DNA of 54,955 nt. Source: an uncultured Christensenella sp. (GTDB taxonomy: Bacteria > Bacillota > Clostridia > Christensenellales > Borkfalkiaceae). The DNA lies in NCBI GenBank assembly GCA_910577875.1, contig CAJTNY010000010.1, forward strand, positions 1 to 54,955. Reading direction: 5' to 3'. The position numbers and the translations under genes are program-made. Below are positions 26,850 through 34,592 of this stretch, piece by piece; the first letter of the stretch is position 1; every line of letters starts with the position of its first letter. The notes under the pieces were generated by a model. The model worked only from the letters and a program-made list of their open reading frames with translations, was not told the DNA's origin and ran no database searches.

Positions 26850-27620
26850 ATGAAAAAGGCTAATATTGCAATTTTTGAAAGAAACGAAGAATTTTTAAGC
26901 GAGCTTAGGAACTATTTCGAACAAACTGCCGATTATTCTGTATGCGCAACGGCTTCAACGGGTGACGGTGCGCTTGAAGCTTTAAAAGCTGTAATGCCCG
27001 ACGTAGCGATTATCGATACCGCACTCAAAGGTTTGGACGGAATAAAACTTTTGGACTACATTAAGTCATTAAAGCCTGATTGTATGTCATTTATTATGTC
27101 GGAATTTGATAATGAGAGAATAGTAAATTCCGCAATTAATCACGGTGCTATTTATTATTTTATAAAACCTGTGACTCCGCATATTATTGCAGAGCGAATA
27201 AACGATTTATTGGACGAAAAAACTTCTACACATAAAGTAACTGATGAGATAAGGGATAAACGCAGAACATCGTCGCTCGATGAGAAAATAAGTTCAATTT
27301 TCACTACGATAGGAATTCCGCCGCATATAAAAGGTTTCGTATACCTTCGCGAGGGAATTAAAATGGCGGTAGAAGAGCCGTCTATAATCAATAAAGTTAC
27401 AAAAGAACTTTATCCAAAAATCGGCGAGAGATATTCGACATCCGCAAGCAAGGTTGAAAGGGCTATAAGACACGCTATCGAAGTTGCCTGGAACAGGGGA
27501 AGAACAGATGCCATAAGTTCCGTTTTCGGAGCAAGAGTTTACATAGGCAATGAGCGTCCCACGAATAGCGAGTTTATTGCTCTTGTTGCGGACAAGCTTA
27601 TCCTTGAAAATTTAATGTAA
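26850..27620 (+). CDS. spo0A: Sporulation master regulator Spo0A
   Basis: 256 residues. The receiver domain (1-125) has the phospho-acceptor at Asp56 (VAIIDTALKGLDG), as in Bacillus, and the switch Lys in FIKPV. The C-terminal Spo0A domain (about 140-256) carries the DNA-binding region with SKVERAIRHAIEVAWNRG and the sigma-contact region after it. One oddity: the acidic pocket at residues 10-12 reads E-R-N, whereas the family usually has two adjacent Asp. Phosphorylated Spo0A would control sporulation, including the spoIIIA operon in this window only indirectly. The ribosome site is TTGGAG. It is monocistronic, closed by a terminator. Confidence 0.95.
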   Translation: MKKANIAIFERNEEFLSELRNYFEQTADYSVCATASTGDGALEALKAVMPDVAIIDTALKGLDGIKLLDYIKSLKPDCMSFIMSEFDNERIVNSAINHGAIYYFIKPVTPHIIAERINDLLDEKTSTHKVTDEIRDKRRTSSLDEKISSIFTTIGIPPHIKGFVYLREGIKMAVEEPSIINKVTKELYPKIGERYSTSASKVERAIRHAIEVAWNRGRTDAISSVFGARVYIGNERPTNSEFIALVADKLILENLM

Positions 27621-27629
27621 ATAAACATT

Positions 27630-27656
27630 GAAAGCAGTCTTTTAAGACTGCTTTTC
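27630..27656 (+). terminator. Terminator after spo0A
   Basis: AAAGCAGTCTT pairs with AAGACTGCTTTT around a two-base loop, giving a compact stem at 27631-27654. Confidence 0.85.
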
Positions 27657-27693
27657 AAATATTGATATTCGTGGGTTTAAATAAAAGTAAGGA

Positions 27694-28299
27694 CTAATAA
27701 TAAAGTTCTTTAATTCTGTAAATATGATAATAAAAATTATTCTTCTTTAAACCGAGTGAGTGCATAGCCGTTTCGGATGTTATGCGTTTTTCTATATAGT
27801 CGCAAGCAACCGTAAGAAACTCGTCTGAATAATCCGTTGTCGGTCTGCCGAACTTTATGCCTTTACCGATAGCTGCGCGTATGCCTTCGGCTTGCCGTTG
27901 CTTTATATTTTCCCGCTCGTTTTCCGCAACAAACGATAGTACCTGTAAAACGATGTCCGAGATAAATTTACCTACTAGCGTTTCCGCTTTTGTTCGGGTA
28001 TCCAAAAGCGGCATATCCAAAACCAAAATATCCGCGCCGATAGTATTTGTTATGAATGCCCACTCGGATATGATTTGCTCGTAATTCCGTCCTAATCTAT
28101 CGATTGATTTTATAACCAATAAATCGCCCGATTTCAGTTTTTTTAAAAGCCGTTTATATTCTTTTCGCTCAAAATCTTTCCCGCTTTTCTTATCCGAGAA
28201 AATATAGCTTTTTTCTATTCCGAACTCGGTGAACGCGGATAATTGTCTTTGTAAATTCTGGTCTTTTGCAGAAACTCTGCCGTATGCGTAAGTAATCAT
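27694..28299 (-). CDS. Serine recombinase (resolvase/invertase)
   Basis: 201 residues, the small resolvase size. The catalytic serine is Ser10 in YGRVSAKDQN. The conserved active-site region LVIKSIDRLGRNYEQI (about 62-77), helix E with ENERENIKQRQAEGIRAA, and a C-terminal helix-turn-helix (TSETAMHSLGLKKNNFYYHI) are present. Such enzymes resolve or invert DNA at short dyad sites, usually beside their own gene. The divergent 255-nt region to the LRR lipoprotein contains several dyads that could be those sites. The ribosome site GGGAG precedes the ATG. It could be a leftover of a transposon or a dedicated switch for the LRR gene. Confidence 0.9.
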   Translation of the reverse strand: MITYAYGRVSAKDQNLQRQLSAFTEFGIEKSYIFSDKKSGKDFERKEYKRLLKKLKSGDLLVIKSIDRLGRNYEQIISEWAFITNTIGADILVLDMPLLDTRTKAETLVGKFISDIVLQVLSFVAENERENIKQRQAEGIRAAIGKGIKFGRPTTDYSDEFLTVACDYIEKRITSETAMHSLGLKKNNFYYHIYRIKELYY

Positions 28300-28554
28300 A
28301 AATATTTGCTCCCTTGAAAATATGTAAAATTATCTTTAAGGATACCAAAAAATGATACATGTGTTTATCTTTACAAGCCCTGAAAACAAAAAAATTTCAG
28401 GAAAAGTGTACTTTTCCTAAAACGTTAAAAACTGCCGAAAATGATATAAATTTGCTATTAAATTATAGCATAGACGCTAAAAATAAAGCAATAATTTGAT
28501 TACAGTAAATGTACACATTTACTAAAACGAAAACCGCCGGAAAAAGGAGTTTTT
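28300..28554. promoter_or_regulatory. Dyad-rich region between recombinase and LRR gene (possible res site)
   Basis: Four dyads lie here: CCTGAAA/TTTCAGG (28379-28401), GGAAAAGT-GT-ACTTTTCC (28400-28417), TGCTAT/ATAGCA (28453-28470) and AGTAAATGT-AC-ACATTTACT (28504-28523). The last is followed by the LRR ribosome site. A direct repeat TTATCTTTA also occurs near 28330 and 28364. Even-length dyads around a 2-bp centre suit serine recombinase crossover or binding sites. They could equally be transcription operators. Confidence 0.45.
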
Positions 28555-31500
28555 ATGAAAAAGTTTTCAGTTGCTTTTCTCTCGCTTGTATGCACATTTG
28601 CCTGCGCGTTCGGGCTTGCTGCTTGCGGAGAAAAGCACGCGCATACCTATTCGGAAGAATGGCAAAGCGACGCAAACAATCATTGGCACGCGGCAACTTG
28701 CGAACATACGGATGAAAAGAGCAACGTAGCCGCGCACGTCGATGTAAATAACGACGGTATGTGCGATATATGTGAATATAAACCTGTCAATGTAAAAATT
28801 CAAGGAACGTATTATTACTGCGAAGACGGAGTATCAGACTATCAACTATACATCGATTTCAAAAACGGAAAATGGACGGACGACGAAGAGGAAACGGGCG
28901 ACTATGCCATATCGGGCGATACCATTACTCTTTACATAACGTTCGGCGGCGAAAAGACCGAGTTTGCGAGCGGTACGGTAAGCGGCGATGATATTACTTT
29001 GGATATTATGGGCGCAAGCGTGGTTTACCGCAAGGGCGAAGATATTTCGAGTAAACCGAAAGAGAAAACGCTGAAATACGCTTTGAGCGAAGACAGAACT
29101 TACTACACGGTAAAAGGTATAGGCGGACTTACAGGCGATATAGAAATACCCGACGAATGGAAGAAAAAACCCGTTAAAGAAATTGCGGAAAACGCTTTTG
29201 CCGATTGCAAAGATTTAACAAGTATTGCGGTAGGCAACAACGTTGAAACAATCGGTAAAAAAGCGTTTTATAAATGCGCCGAACTTACAAGCGTTACTCT
29301 TGGGGAAAGCGTAAATAAGATTGCCGAAAGCACGTTTGAAGAATGCAGAAAGCTCGAAAACGTTACTATTCCCAAAACGGTCAAAGCCATAGAGAAAAAC
29401 GCGTTTACATTCTGTCTTGCGCTGAAAGACGTTTATTTTAAGGGTACGGCTTCCGATTGGGCGCAGATAGATTTCTATTACGATATGCAATCGCAGGATG
29501 TTCAGGTCTGCAACCCGTTGTGCGACAACAATATATATATCGTCGGCAACAATACCGCAGAGGCAGAACACAGAAGCCGTAATCTTTATCTTAATAACGA
29601 ACTCGCTTCCGCAATAGAAATTACGGAAGCAACGTTTATAGAACCTATTGCGTTCAAGGGGTATAAGGGCTTAAAATCTTTAACGATAGGCGGCTCGGTC
29701 AATGAAATAGGCGAATATGCGTTCAGCGATTGTTCGGGCTTGGAAACTTTACGGTTTTCGGGCGAAAACCTGAAAACTATAGGCAGATACGCTTTTAATC
29801 GATGCGAAAAGTTAATTGCGGTGTATCTTCCCGACAGCGTTACCAAAATCGGACAATATGCGTTCAATGAATGCGAAAATCTTGCCGGCGTAAAAACAGG
29901 CGACGGCGTTATGCTTATTAGCGAGGGCGCATTTATGGGCTGTACCGCAATGAATACTCTGACTCTCGGCAGTTCGGTTGCGGAAATCAGCGAAAGCGCG
30001 TTTTTCGGTTGTGAATCGCTTGCGAGCGTCAATATTCCATCGTCCGCCGTGTTTATAGGAAAAGACGCGTTTTTCGGAACGGGGCTTACGAGCGCAAAGT
30101 TCGGCAATACGCAGGGCTGGCAAATTAAAAAGGGCGCCGATTTTGAAACGGTGGAAAACCTTGAAAACACGGCAAACGCCGCAACGCTGTTGAAAGAGTC
30201 TATCTTAATGAACGGCTATTCCGACTATGATTGGGAAAAAGAAGAGAGAGATATTATCTATGAGATAAGTGATGACGGAACGTACTATAAAGTAAAAAGT
30301 TGTGCGTCAAATTTAACTGCCGTTTTAATTCGTTCCAAATACAAAGGCAAGCCTGTCACGAGTATCGGCGATTATGCGTTCGAACGTTGCAGTAATCTTA
30401 AGAGCGTAATTATACCTGACAGCGTAACGAGTATCGGCGATTATGCGTTCAGATATTGCAGTAGTCTTACAAGTGTAACCATAGGCAACGGTATTACAAA
30501 TATCGGCAGGGATGCGTTCTGCGGTTGCAGTAGCCTTACAAGCATAACTATACCCGACAGCGTAACGAGTATAGGCAATTCTGCGTTCCGCGATTGCAGT
30601 AATCTTAAGAGCGTAACCATAGGCAACAGTGTAACGAGTATCGGCAGTGCTGCGTTCTGCGATTGCAGTAGTCTTACAAGCATAACCATACCGAATAGCG
30701 TAACGAGTATCGGTGATGTTTCGTTCTGCGATTGCAGTAGCCTTACAAATGTAACCATAGGCAACAGTGTAACAAGTATCGGCGATGTTTCGTTCTACGG
30801 TTGCAGTAGTCTTACGAGTATAATCATACCTGACAGCGTGACGAGTATCGGCAGTGCTGCGTTCCGCGATTGCAGTAGTCTTACGAGTATAATCATACCT
30901 GACAGCGTGACGAGTATAGGCTCTTCTGCGTTCCAAGATTGCAGCTCGCTTGAAAGAATAATCTATATGGGAAATATAACAAGTTGGCGAGGAATTAACG
31001 GTTTCGGTCAATATTCTGATAAAATATATATTGGTAATCAAAAACTGTGTGATATTAAGAGTATAACCATAGCTGACGGCATAACAAGTATAGGCTCTTC
31101 TGCGTTCCAAGATTGCAGTAGCCTTACGAGTATAACTATACCCGACAGCGTAACGAGTATCGGCGATTATGCGTTTGCGGAGTGCAGTAGCCTTACGAGT
31201 ATAACTATACCGAATAGCGTAACGAGTATCGGCGATTATGCGTTTGCGGAGTGCAGTAGCCTTACAAGCATAACTATACCCGACAGCGTAACGAGTATCG
31301 GCAGTGCTGCGTTCTACGATTGCAGTAGCCTTACAAGCATAACTATACCCGACAGCGTAACGAGTATCGGCAGTGCTGCGTTCTACGGTTGCAGTAGCCT
31401 TACAAGCATAACTATACCCGACAGCGTAACGAGTATAGGCAATTCTGCGTTCTACGGTTGCAGTAGCCTTACAAGCATAACCATACCGAATAGCGTAACG

Positions 31501-32217
31501 AGTATAGGCAGTTCTGCGTTCCAAGATTGCAGTAGCCTTACAAGCATAACCATACCGAATAGCGTTACAAGTATCGGCGATTATGCGTTTGAGGAGTGCA
31601 GTAATTTAATACAAATAGAAAATGGAGTTCAATATGTTGACAAATGGGTTATCGATTGCGGTACGTCTATTACAAATGTTATACTGCGTGGCGATACCGT
31701 AGGCATCGGCAGTGCTGCGTTCCGCGATTGCAGTAGCCTTACAAGCATAACCATACCGAATAGCGTAACGAGTATCGGCGATTATGCGTTCAGATATTGC
31801 AGTAGTCTTACAAGTGTAACCATAGGCAACGGTGTTACAAATATCGGCAGGGATGCGTTCTGCGGTTGCAGTAGCCTTACAAGCATAACTATACCCGACA
31901 GCGTAACGAGTATAGGCAATTCTGCGTTCCGCGATTGCAGTAATCTTAAGAGTGTAACCATAGGCAACAGTGTAACGAGTATCGGCAGTGCTGCGTTCGG
32001 AGATTGCAGTAGTCTTACAAGCATAACTATACCCGACAGCGTAACGAGTATAGGCAATTCTGCGTTCTACGATTGTAACAGTCTTACCGATATAACTTTC
32101 AACGGCACAAAAGAACAATGGAATGCAATTAAAAAAGGCATTCGGTGGAATTTCAACACAGGCAACTACACAATTCATTGCACAGATGGCGATATAGCCA
32201 AAAGCGAAGACAATTAA
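28555..32217 (+). CDS. Giant BspA-type leucine-rich-repeat surface lipoprotein
   Basis: 1220 residues. The signal peptide ends in lipobox GLAAC with Cys24 lipidated, so it is anchored outside the membrane. A His/Cys-rich stretch (HAHTYSEEW, HWHAATCEH, CDICEY) follows, then a beta domain. From about residue 190 LRR_5 repeats start, diverse at first and then, from about residue 600, about two dozen nearly identical 23-residue units of the form TSIGxxAFxxCSSLTSITIPDSV. BspA-type proteins mediate adhesion to host matrix or other bacteria; the partner here is unknown. Two non-repeat islands (about 800-840 and 1020-1050) interrupt the array. AAGGAG precedes the ATG. The divergent serine recombinase and dyads suggest possible phase control. 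Confidence 0.93.
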   Translation: MKKFSVAFLSLVCTFACAFGLAACGEKHAHTYSEEWQSDANNHWHAATCEHTDEKSNVAAHVDVNNDGMCDICEYKPVNVKIQGTYYYCEDGVSDYQLYIDFKNGKWTDDEEETGDYAISGDTITLYITFGGEKTEFASGTVSGDDITLDIMGASVVYRKGEDISSKPKEKTLKYALSEDRTYYTVKGIGGLTGDIEIPDEWKKKPVKEIAENAFADCKDLTSIAVGNNVETIGKKAFYKCAELTSVTLGESVNKIAESTFEECRKLENVTIPKTVKAIEKNAFTFCLALKDVYFKGTASDWAQIDFYYDMQSQDVQVCNPLCDNNIYIVGNNTAEAEHRSRNLYLNNELASAIEITEATFIEPIAFKGYKGLKSLTIGGSVNEIGEYAFSDCSGLETLRFSGENLKTIGRYAFNRCEKLIAVYLPDSVTKIGQYAFNECENLAGVKTGDGVMLISEGAFMGCTAMNTLTLGSSVAEISESAFFGCESLASVNIPSSAVFIGKDAFFGTGLTSAKFGNTQGWQIKKGADFETVENLENTANAATLLKESILMNGYSDYDWEKEERDIIYEISDDGTYYKVKSCASNLTAVLIRSKYKGKPVTSIGDYAFERCSNLKSVIIPDSVTSIGDYAFRYCSSLTSVTIGNGITNIGRDAFCGCSSLTSITIPDSVTSIGNSAFRDCSNLKSVTIGNSVTSIGSAAFCDCSSLTSITIPNSVTSIGDVSFCDCSSLTNVTIGNSVTSIGDVSFYGCSSLTSIIIPDSVTSIGSAAFRDCSSLTSIIIPDSVTSIGSSAFQDCSSLERIIYMGNITSWRGINGFGQYSDKIYIGNQKLCDIKSITIADGITSIGSSAFQDCSSLTSITIPDSVTSIGDYAFAECSSLTSITIPNSVTSIGDYAFAECSSLTSITIPDSVTSIGSAAFYDCSSLTSITIPDSVTSIGSAAFYGCSSLTSITIPDSVTSIGNSAFYGCSSLTSITIPNSVTSIGSSAFQDCSSLTSITIPNSVTSIGDYAFEECSNLIQIENGVQYVDKWVIDCGTSITNVILRGDTVGIGSAAFRDCSSLTSITIPNSVTSIGDYAFRYCSSLTSVTIGNGVTNIGRDAFCGCSSLTSITIPDSVTSIGNSAFRDCSNLKSVTIGNSVTSIGSAAFGDCSSLTSITIPDSVTSIGNSAFYDCNSLTDITFNGTKEQWNAIKKGIRWNFNTGNYTIHCTDGDIAKSEDN
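30352..32090 (+). repeat. Array of ~69-bp coding repeats (LRR units)
   Basis: Direct repeats of about 69 bp, each encoding one 23-residue LRR_5 unit, in three blocks of roughly 9, 8 and 6 copies. Many neighbours differ by only a few bases (for example the DNA words GTAACGAGTATCGGC and TGCAGTAGCCTTACAAGC recur). Such high identity favours gain or loss of units by recombination. Confidence 0.92.
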
Positions 32218-32254
32218 ACCTCAGAACTTAAAGCTTAAACCTCAATAAAGTTTA

Positions 32255-32287
32255 ACGGAGTTCACGCTTAAATGGCGTGAACTCCGT
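32255..32287 (+). terminator. Strong hairpin after LRR gene
   Basis: ACGGAGTTCACGC (32255-32267) pairs perfectly with GCGTGAACTCCGT (32275-32287). The T-tract is poor (ATTAGCTTG), so termination is likely but not certain. Confidence 0.6.
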
Positions 32288-32355
32288 ATTAGCTTGTATA
32301 AAAAAACTATCCGAAACCGTATTCATGAAATGAAGGTGTTCGGATAGTTCTGATT

Positions 32356-32410
32356 TGGTGCCGCTGGTCGGGGTCGAACCGACACGGTATCGCTACCACT
32401 GGATTTTGAG
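32356..32410 (-). repeat. attL: 55-bp copy of tRNA-Leu 3' end
   Basis: Identical to 43035-43089. It starts with TGGTGCCGCTGG (CCA end of the tRNA on the minus strand) and ends with CTGGATTTTGAG, beyond which the flanks differ (GCATAAAA here, TCCAGCG at the right copy). Confidence 0.95.
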
Positions 32411-32439
32411 GCATAAAAAATTTAAAATTTTCCGAATAT

Positions 32440-32474
32440 ACGGCAAAAAAAGGTTGTTTTTAGCCGTTTTTTTT
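32440..32474 (+). terminator. Hairpin terminator at left prophage end
   Basis: ACGGC (32440-32444) plus an A-run pairs with a T-run plus GCCGT (32463-32467), followed by TTTTTTT. Confidence 0.6.
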
Positions 32475-32503
32475 AATTTTGCAATTAAATCTGTTTTTAT
32501 TAA

Positions 32504-32522
32504 TTGGGTCTAACTTGGGTTT
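32504..32522 (+). promoter_or_regulatory. Left arm-type integrase site candidate
   Basis: TTGGGTCTAACTTGGGTTT, a double TTGGGT motif, lies 94 bp inside attL. A near-identical copy lies inside attR. Confidence 0.5.
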
Positions 32523-33747
32523 AATACTTTACTCTATTATAATAATCGACTTTTGCTCCCTCAGAAATCATAAATTCTTCTGAAAAATGAGTGTAGACGG
32601 TGGAGGTCATAGAGCTATCGGCGGAGTGACCTGCCCAAACCGAAACGACCTCGCGGGCAACCCCGCATTCCTGCGACCTTGTGATAAAAGTATGCCGCAG
32701 TTCGTGCAAGTGGTGACTGGGGCAAAGTTCTTTAAATGCCCGGCTTAAAAGGTCGCATTTATATCCGACAGCTTGTTTTATCTCAATTTCGGTTACGTTT
32801 ATTAAATATCGGGCAAGCATTGGCGTAATTGGTATTTTCCGTTCCGATTCTATATCCGATATTCTTTTTTTACCGTTTTTCACTGTAACGAAATGTTTAT
32901 CGATTTTTACGGAAGCAAGCTCAGCTCGGCGCATTCCGCCGTACAGCATAAGAGCATAAGTTAATCTGTACTTGCTTGTTTCAAGCTTTCGTATAAACTC
33001 GCTTTCTTCTTCGTATGTAAGTGCGGTTCCTTTTTTGTTGTGATGTTTAAGAACCTTAACGCCGCCCATAGGGTTTAAAGTTATAAGCCTTTCTGCGACT
33101 GCACCCTTGAAAATTTGGTTTAAAATTATTTTAACGTTCTGAGCTGTTCTCGATATACCTTTTGCAGACATCGCATTGAATAGCGGTTGTATCTGCATTG
33201 CGGTTATCTCGTCAACGTATTTACTTTTGAAAAATGGTAAAATATGTGCTTTTAAAATTACAATAATTGTTTCGTATGTAACAGCTTTTACCGTCGGCTT
33301 TTTTACCAACTCACACCATTGCATAGCAAAATCGTTAAACAAAATTCTCTTAATAGTCGGCTTAACGGTTTTCTTCCGTGCGGACTTATCTGCTTTCATC
33401 AACGCTTCGATGAAATGTTCGGCAGCAGTGTCAAGGTCTTTACCTGAGCCGGTTACAGGCACTTTGTTAATGCTGCACCGAATTTCGTATATACCGTTAC
33501 TGCGTAGTCGAGTATGTTTTTTAAACCATTGTTCATTAAAAATTTCTCTGTACTTGATAGGCAATTGTTTTCTCCTTTTAAATAAGATTATTTCAAATGC
33601 CTTGTCGTTCTTTAAGCTCTTAGTAATTTTATAAAATTCGCGTTCGTGTTCCTCCTCGATTTCAGACATAACAGCATTTTTAACAATTCTTGCAAGAATA
33701 ATTTGCATCTGCACAAGTCCTTCATAATCTTCGTTTGTTAATATCAC
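32521..33747 (-). CDS. Tyrosine site-specific integrase of prophage
   Basis: 408 residues. A SAM-like N-terminal core-binding domain (about 130-210) is followed by a catalytic domain with the first Arg in YGGMRRAELASV, the HxLRH box in HHLHELRHTF, the later His in WAGHSAD and the nucleophile Tyr in TSTVYTHF. By family it recombines the phage attP with the tRNA-Leu attB through a covalent 3'-phosphotyrosine. The gene lies just inside attL and reads toward it, the usual place for tRNA-targeting integrases. It sits downstream of the repressor gene on the same strand, with a 37-nt gap, and may be read from the repressor promoter. Confidence 0.95.
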   Translation of the reverse strand: MILTNEDYEGLVQMQIILARIVKNAVMSEIEEEHEREFYKITKSLKNDKAFEIILFKRRKQLPIKYREIFNEQWFKKHTRLRSNGIYEIRCSINKVPVTGSGKDLDTAAEHFIEALMKADKSARKKTVKPTIKRILFNDFAMQWCELVKKPTVKAVTYETIIVILKAHILPFFKSKYVDEITAMQIQPLFNAMSAKGISRTAQNVKIILNQIFKGAVAERLITLNPMGGVKVLKHHNKKGTALTYEEESEFIRKLETSKYRLTYALMLYGGMRRAELASVKIDKHFVTVKNGKKRISDIESERKIPITPMLARYLINVTEIEIKQAVGYKCDLLSRAFKELCPSHHLHELRHTFITRSQECGVAREVVSVWAGHSADSSMTSTVYTHFSEEFMISEGAKVDYYNRVKY

Positions 33748-33784
33748 AGTTTAAGCCCCCTTTTAAAGTGTAGTGAAGGGTAGT

Positions 33785-34189
33785 TTAAACTTTTTTATCT
33801 TTTTTGGAAATCAATTCTTCTGGCGAACTGTAAACTTCAAGCTGTTCGCGTACCATTTTTTTTAATTTGTCCGGAAGCGCGCGATACTTTTCTATAATTT
33901 CGCATTCTTCCGAAGAATAGCGGGTGTCGCCCATCGGCGAGGGAGCAGTGACGGTTCTTGCGCCGAAATCGTCTTTTTTTATTTTATCAGGGTAATAATA
34001 TTTTGTACGTGATAAAAGATAATCAGTTGAAACATCAAAATATTCTGCTAATTTAATCAAAGTTTGTGTATCTGGTAATGCTTTACCTAATTCCCATTTA
34101 GAAACAGTAGTTTGGTCTATTTCAAGGCATTTAGCTAATTCAAATTGAGTTAGATTTTTTTCTTTTCTAAGTTCTCTAAAAGAATTCAT
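33785..34189 (-). CDS. XRE-family repressor of prophage
   Basis: 134 residues from the ATG at 34189, chosen because AAGGAG lies 6 nt before it; an upstream ATG at 34225 has no ribosome site. The N-terminal helix-turn-helix is typical (FRELRKEKNLTQFELAKCLEIDQTTVSKWELGKALPDTQTL...), ending YFDVSTDYLLSRT. The C-terminal ~65 residues are charged and lack a RecA-cleavable S24 peptidase domain, so simple SOS self-cleavage is unlikely. It is divergent from the strong rightward promoter at 34268-34296 and flanked by two similar dyads, so it probably keeps the lysogenic or quiescent state. Confidence 0.9.
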   Translation of the reverse strand: MNSFRELRKEKNLTQFELAKCLEIDQTTVSKWELGKALPDTQTLIKLAEYFDVSTDYLLSRTKYYYPDKIKKDDFGARTVTAPSPMGDTRYSSEECEIIEKYRALPDKLKKMVREQLEVYSSPEELISKKDKKV

Positions 34190-34208
34190 ATTATGCTCCT
34201 TATTCGTA

Positions 34209-34238
34209 ATTATAATGAAGAGCATAATTTTTTTTCAA
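34209..34238 (-). promoter_or_regulatory. Repressor promoter
   Basis: On the minus strand, TTGAAA (34238-34233), an 18-bp spacer and TATAAT (34214-34209). The AGGAATTATATTC operator-like dyad lies just upstream. Confidence 0.6.
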
Positions 34239-34244
34239 GCTGAT

Positions 34245-34257
34245 AGGAATTATATTC
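34245..34257. promoter_or_regulatory. Operator candidate O1
   Basis: AGGAATTATATTC is an imperfect dyad (GAAT/ATTC) resembling the perfect dyad at 34313-34329. It lies between the two divergent promoters. Confidence 0.5.
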
Positions 34258-34267
34258 ATAAATAGGC

Positions 34268-34296
34268 TTGACAGTCGTAAAACAATTGTGTATAAT
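34268..34296 (+). promoter_or_regulatory. Consensus rightward prophage promoter
   Basis: TTGACA at 34268-34273 and TATAAT at 34291-34296 with a 17-bp spacer, a full match to the sigma-A consensus and the best promoter in the window. Confidence 0.88.
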
Positions 34297-34312
34297 TCAG
34301 AAAAAACACATA

Positions 34313-34329
34313 TAGGAATTTAATTCCTA
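34313..34329. promoter_or_regulatory. Operator candidate O2
   Basis: A perfect 17-bp dyad TAGGAATT-T-AATTCCTA located over the expected start of the rightward transcript, where repressor binding would block transcription. Confidence 0.55.
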
Positions 34330-34370
34330 AAACGTTGGCGGGCGGGTGGTTGTCCGTTCGCTGGCAGAAT

Positions 34371-34423
34371 TACCTTACCGCCCCGCTTTTGCGGGGTTAG
34401 GGTAAGGACAAAGAGGTAAGGTA
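34371..34423 (+). promoter_or_regulatory. Alternative hairpins over the ribosome site of the 55-aa peptide
   Basis: TACCTTACC (34371-34379) can pair with GGTAAGG (34401-34407), enclosing an inner CCCCGC/GCGGGG stem, or with GGTAAGGTA (34415-34423), which contains the Shine-Dalgarno just before the GTG. The two pairings exclude each other. It may be a translation switch or a structured phage origin or packaging element. Confidence 0.5.
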
Positions 34424-34591
34424 GTGGAAGGTGCATTAATATCGTTAGCGGTTTCAATTGTATTATCCGTTTTTGGAGCATTGGGTTGGTTAACTACTTT
34501 ATGTTTCAAATTAATTGAAGTTCTAAAAGTTTTAAGTAAAGCGATAAAAGAAAAATCGCAGTCCGAAGACTGCGACAAAACAGAAGAGTAA
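34424..34591 (+). CDS. 55-aa single-span membrane peptide, coat-protein candidate
   Basis: GTG start behind GAGGTAAG. It reads VEGALISLAVSIVLSVFGAL then GWLTTLCF, a single hydrophobic span of about 25 residues, then an amphipathic Lys-rich helix (KLIEVLKVLSKAIKEK) and an acidic tail. Size and single span fit the major coat protein of filamentous phages, and it is the first gene behind the consensus prophage promoter, as expected for an abundant product. It lacks a cleavable signal peptide and the usual acid-N/basic-C charge order, so a holin or regulatory peptide is also possible. It ends 1 nt before the converging 34593 gene. Confidence 0.6.
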   Translation: MEGALISLAVSIVLSVFGALGWLTTLCFKLIEVLKVLSKAIKEKSQSEDCDKTEE

Positions 34592-34592
34592 T

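Noticed and set aside
30325..31524. Long antisense reading frame (399 codons) opposite the LRR repeats, plus similar ones nearby
   Set aside because: It is a by-product of the 69-bp repeat: no ribosome site, no promoter, and a repetitive Tyr/Arg/Ala composition without a known fold.
30352..32090. Regular repeats considered as a CRISPR array
   Set aside because: The repeats are coding, contiguous LRR units without unique spacers, and no cas genes are present.
33176..33634. 152-codon plus-strand frame
   Set aside because: It lies antisense within the integrase gene, without ribosome site or recognisable domain.
34375..34578. 67-codon minus-strand frame opposite the 55-aa prophage peptide
   Set aside because: TTG start without ribosome site and no hydrophobic or conserved pattern. 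The plus-strand frame has a good ribosome site and a membrane span.
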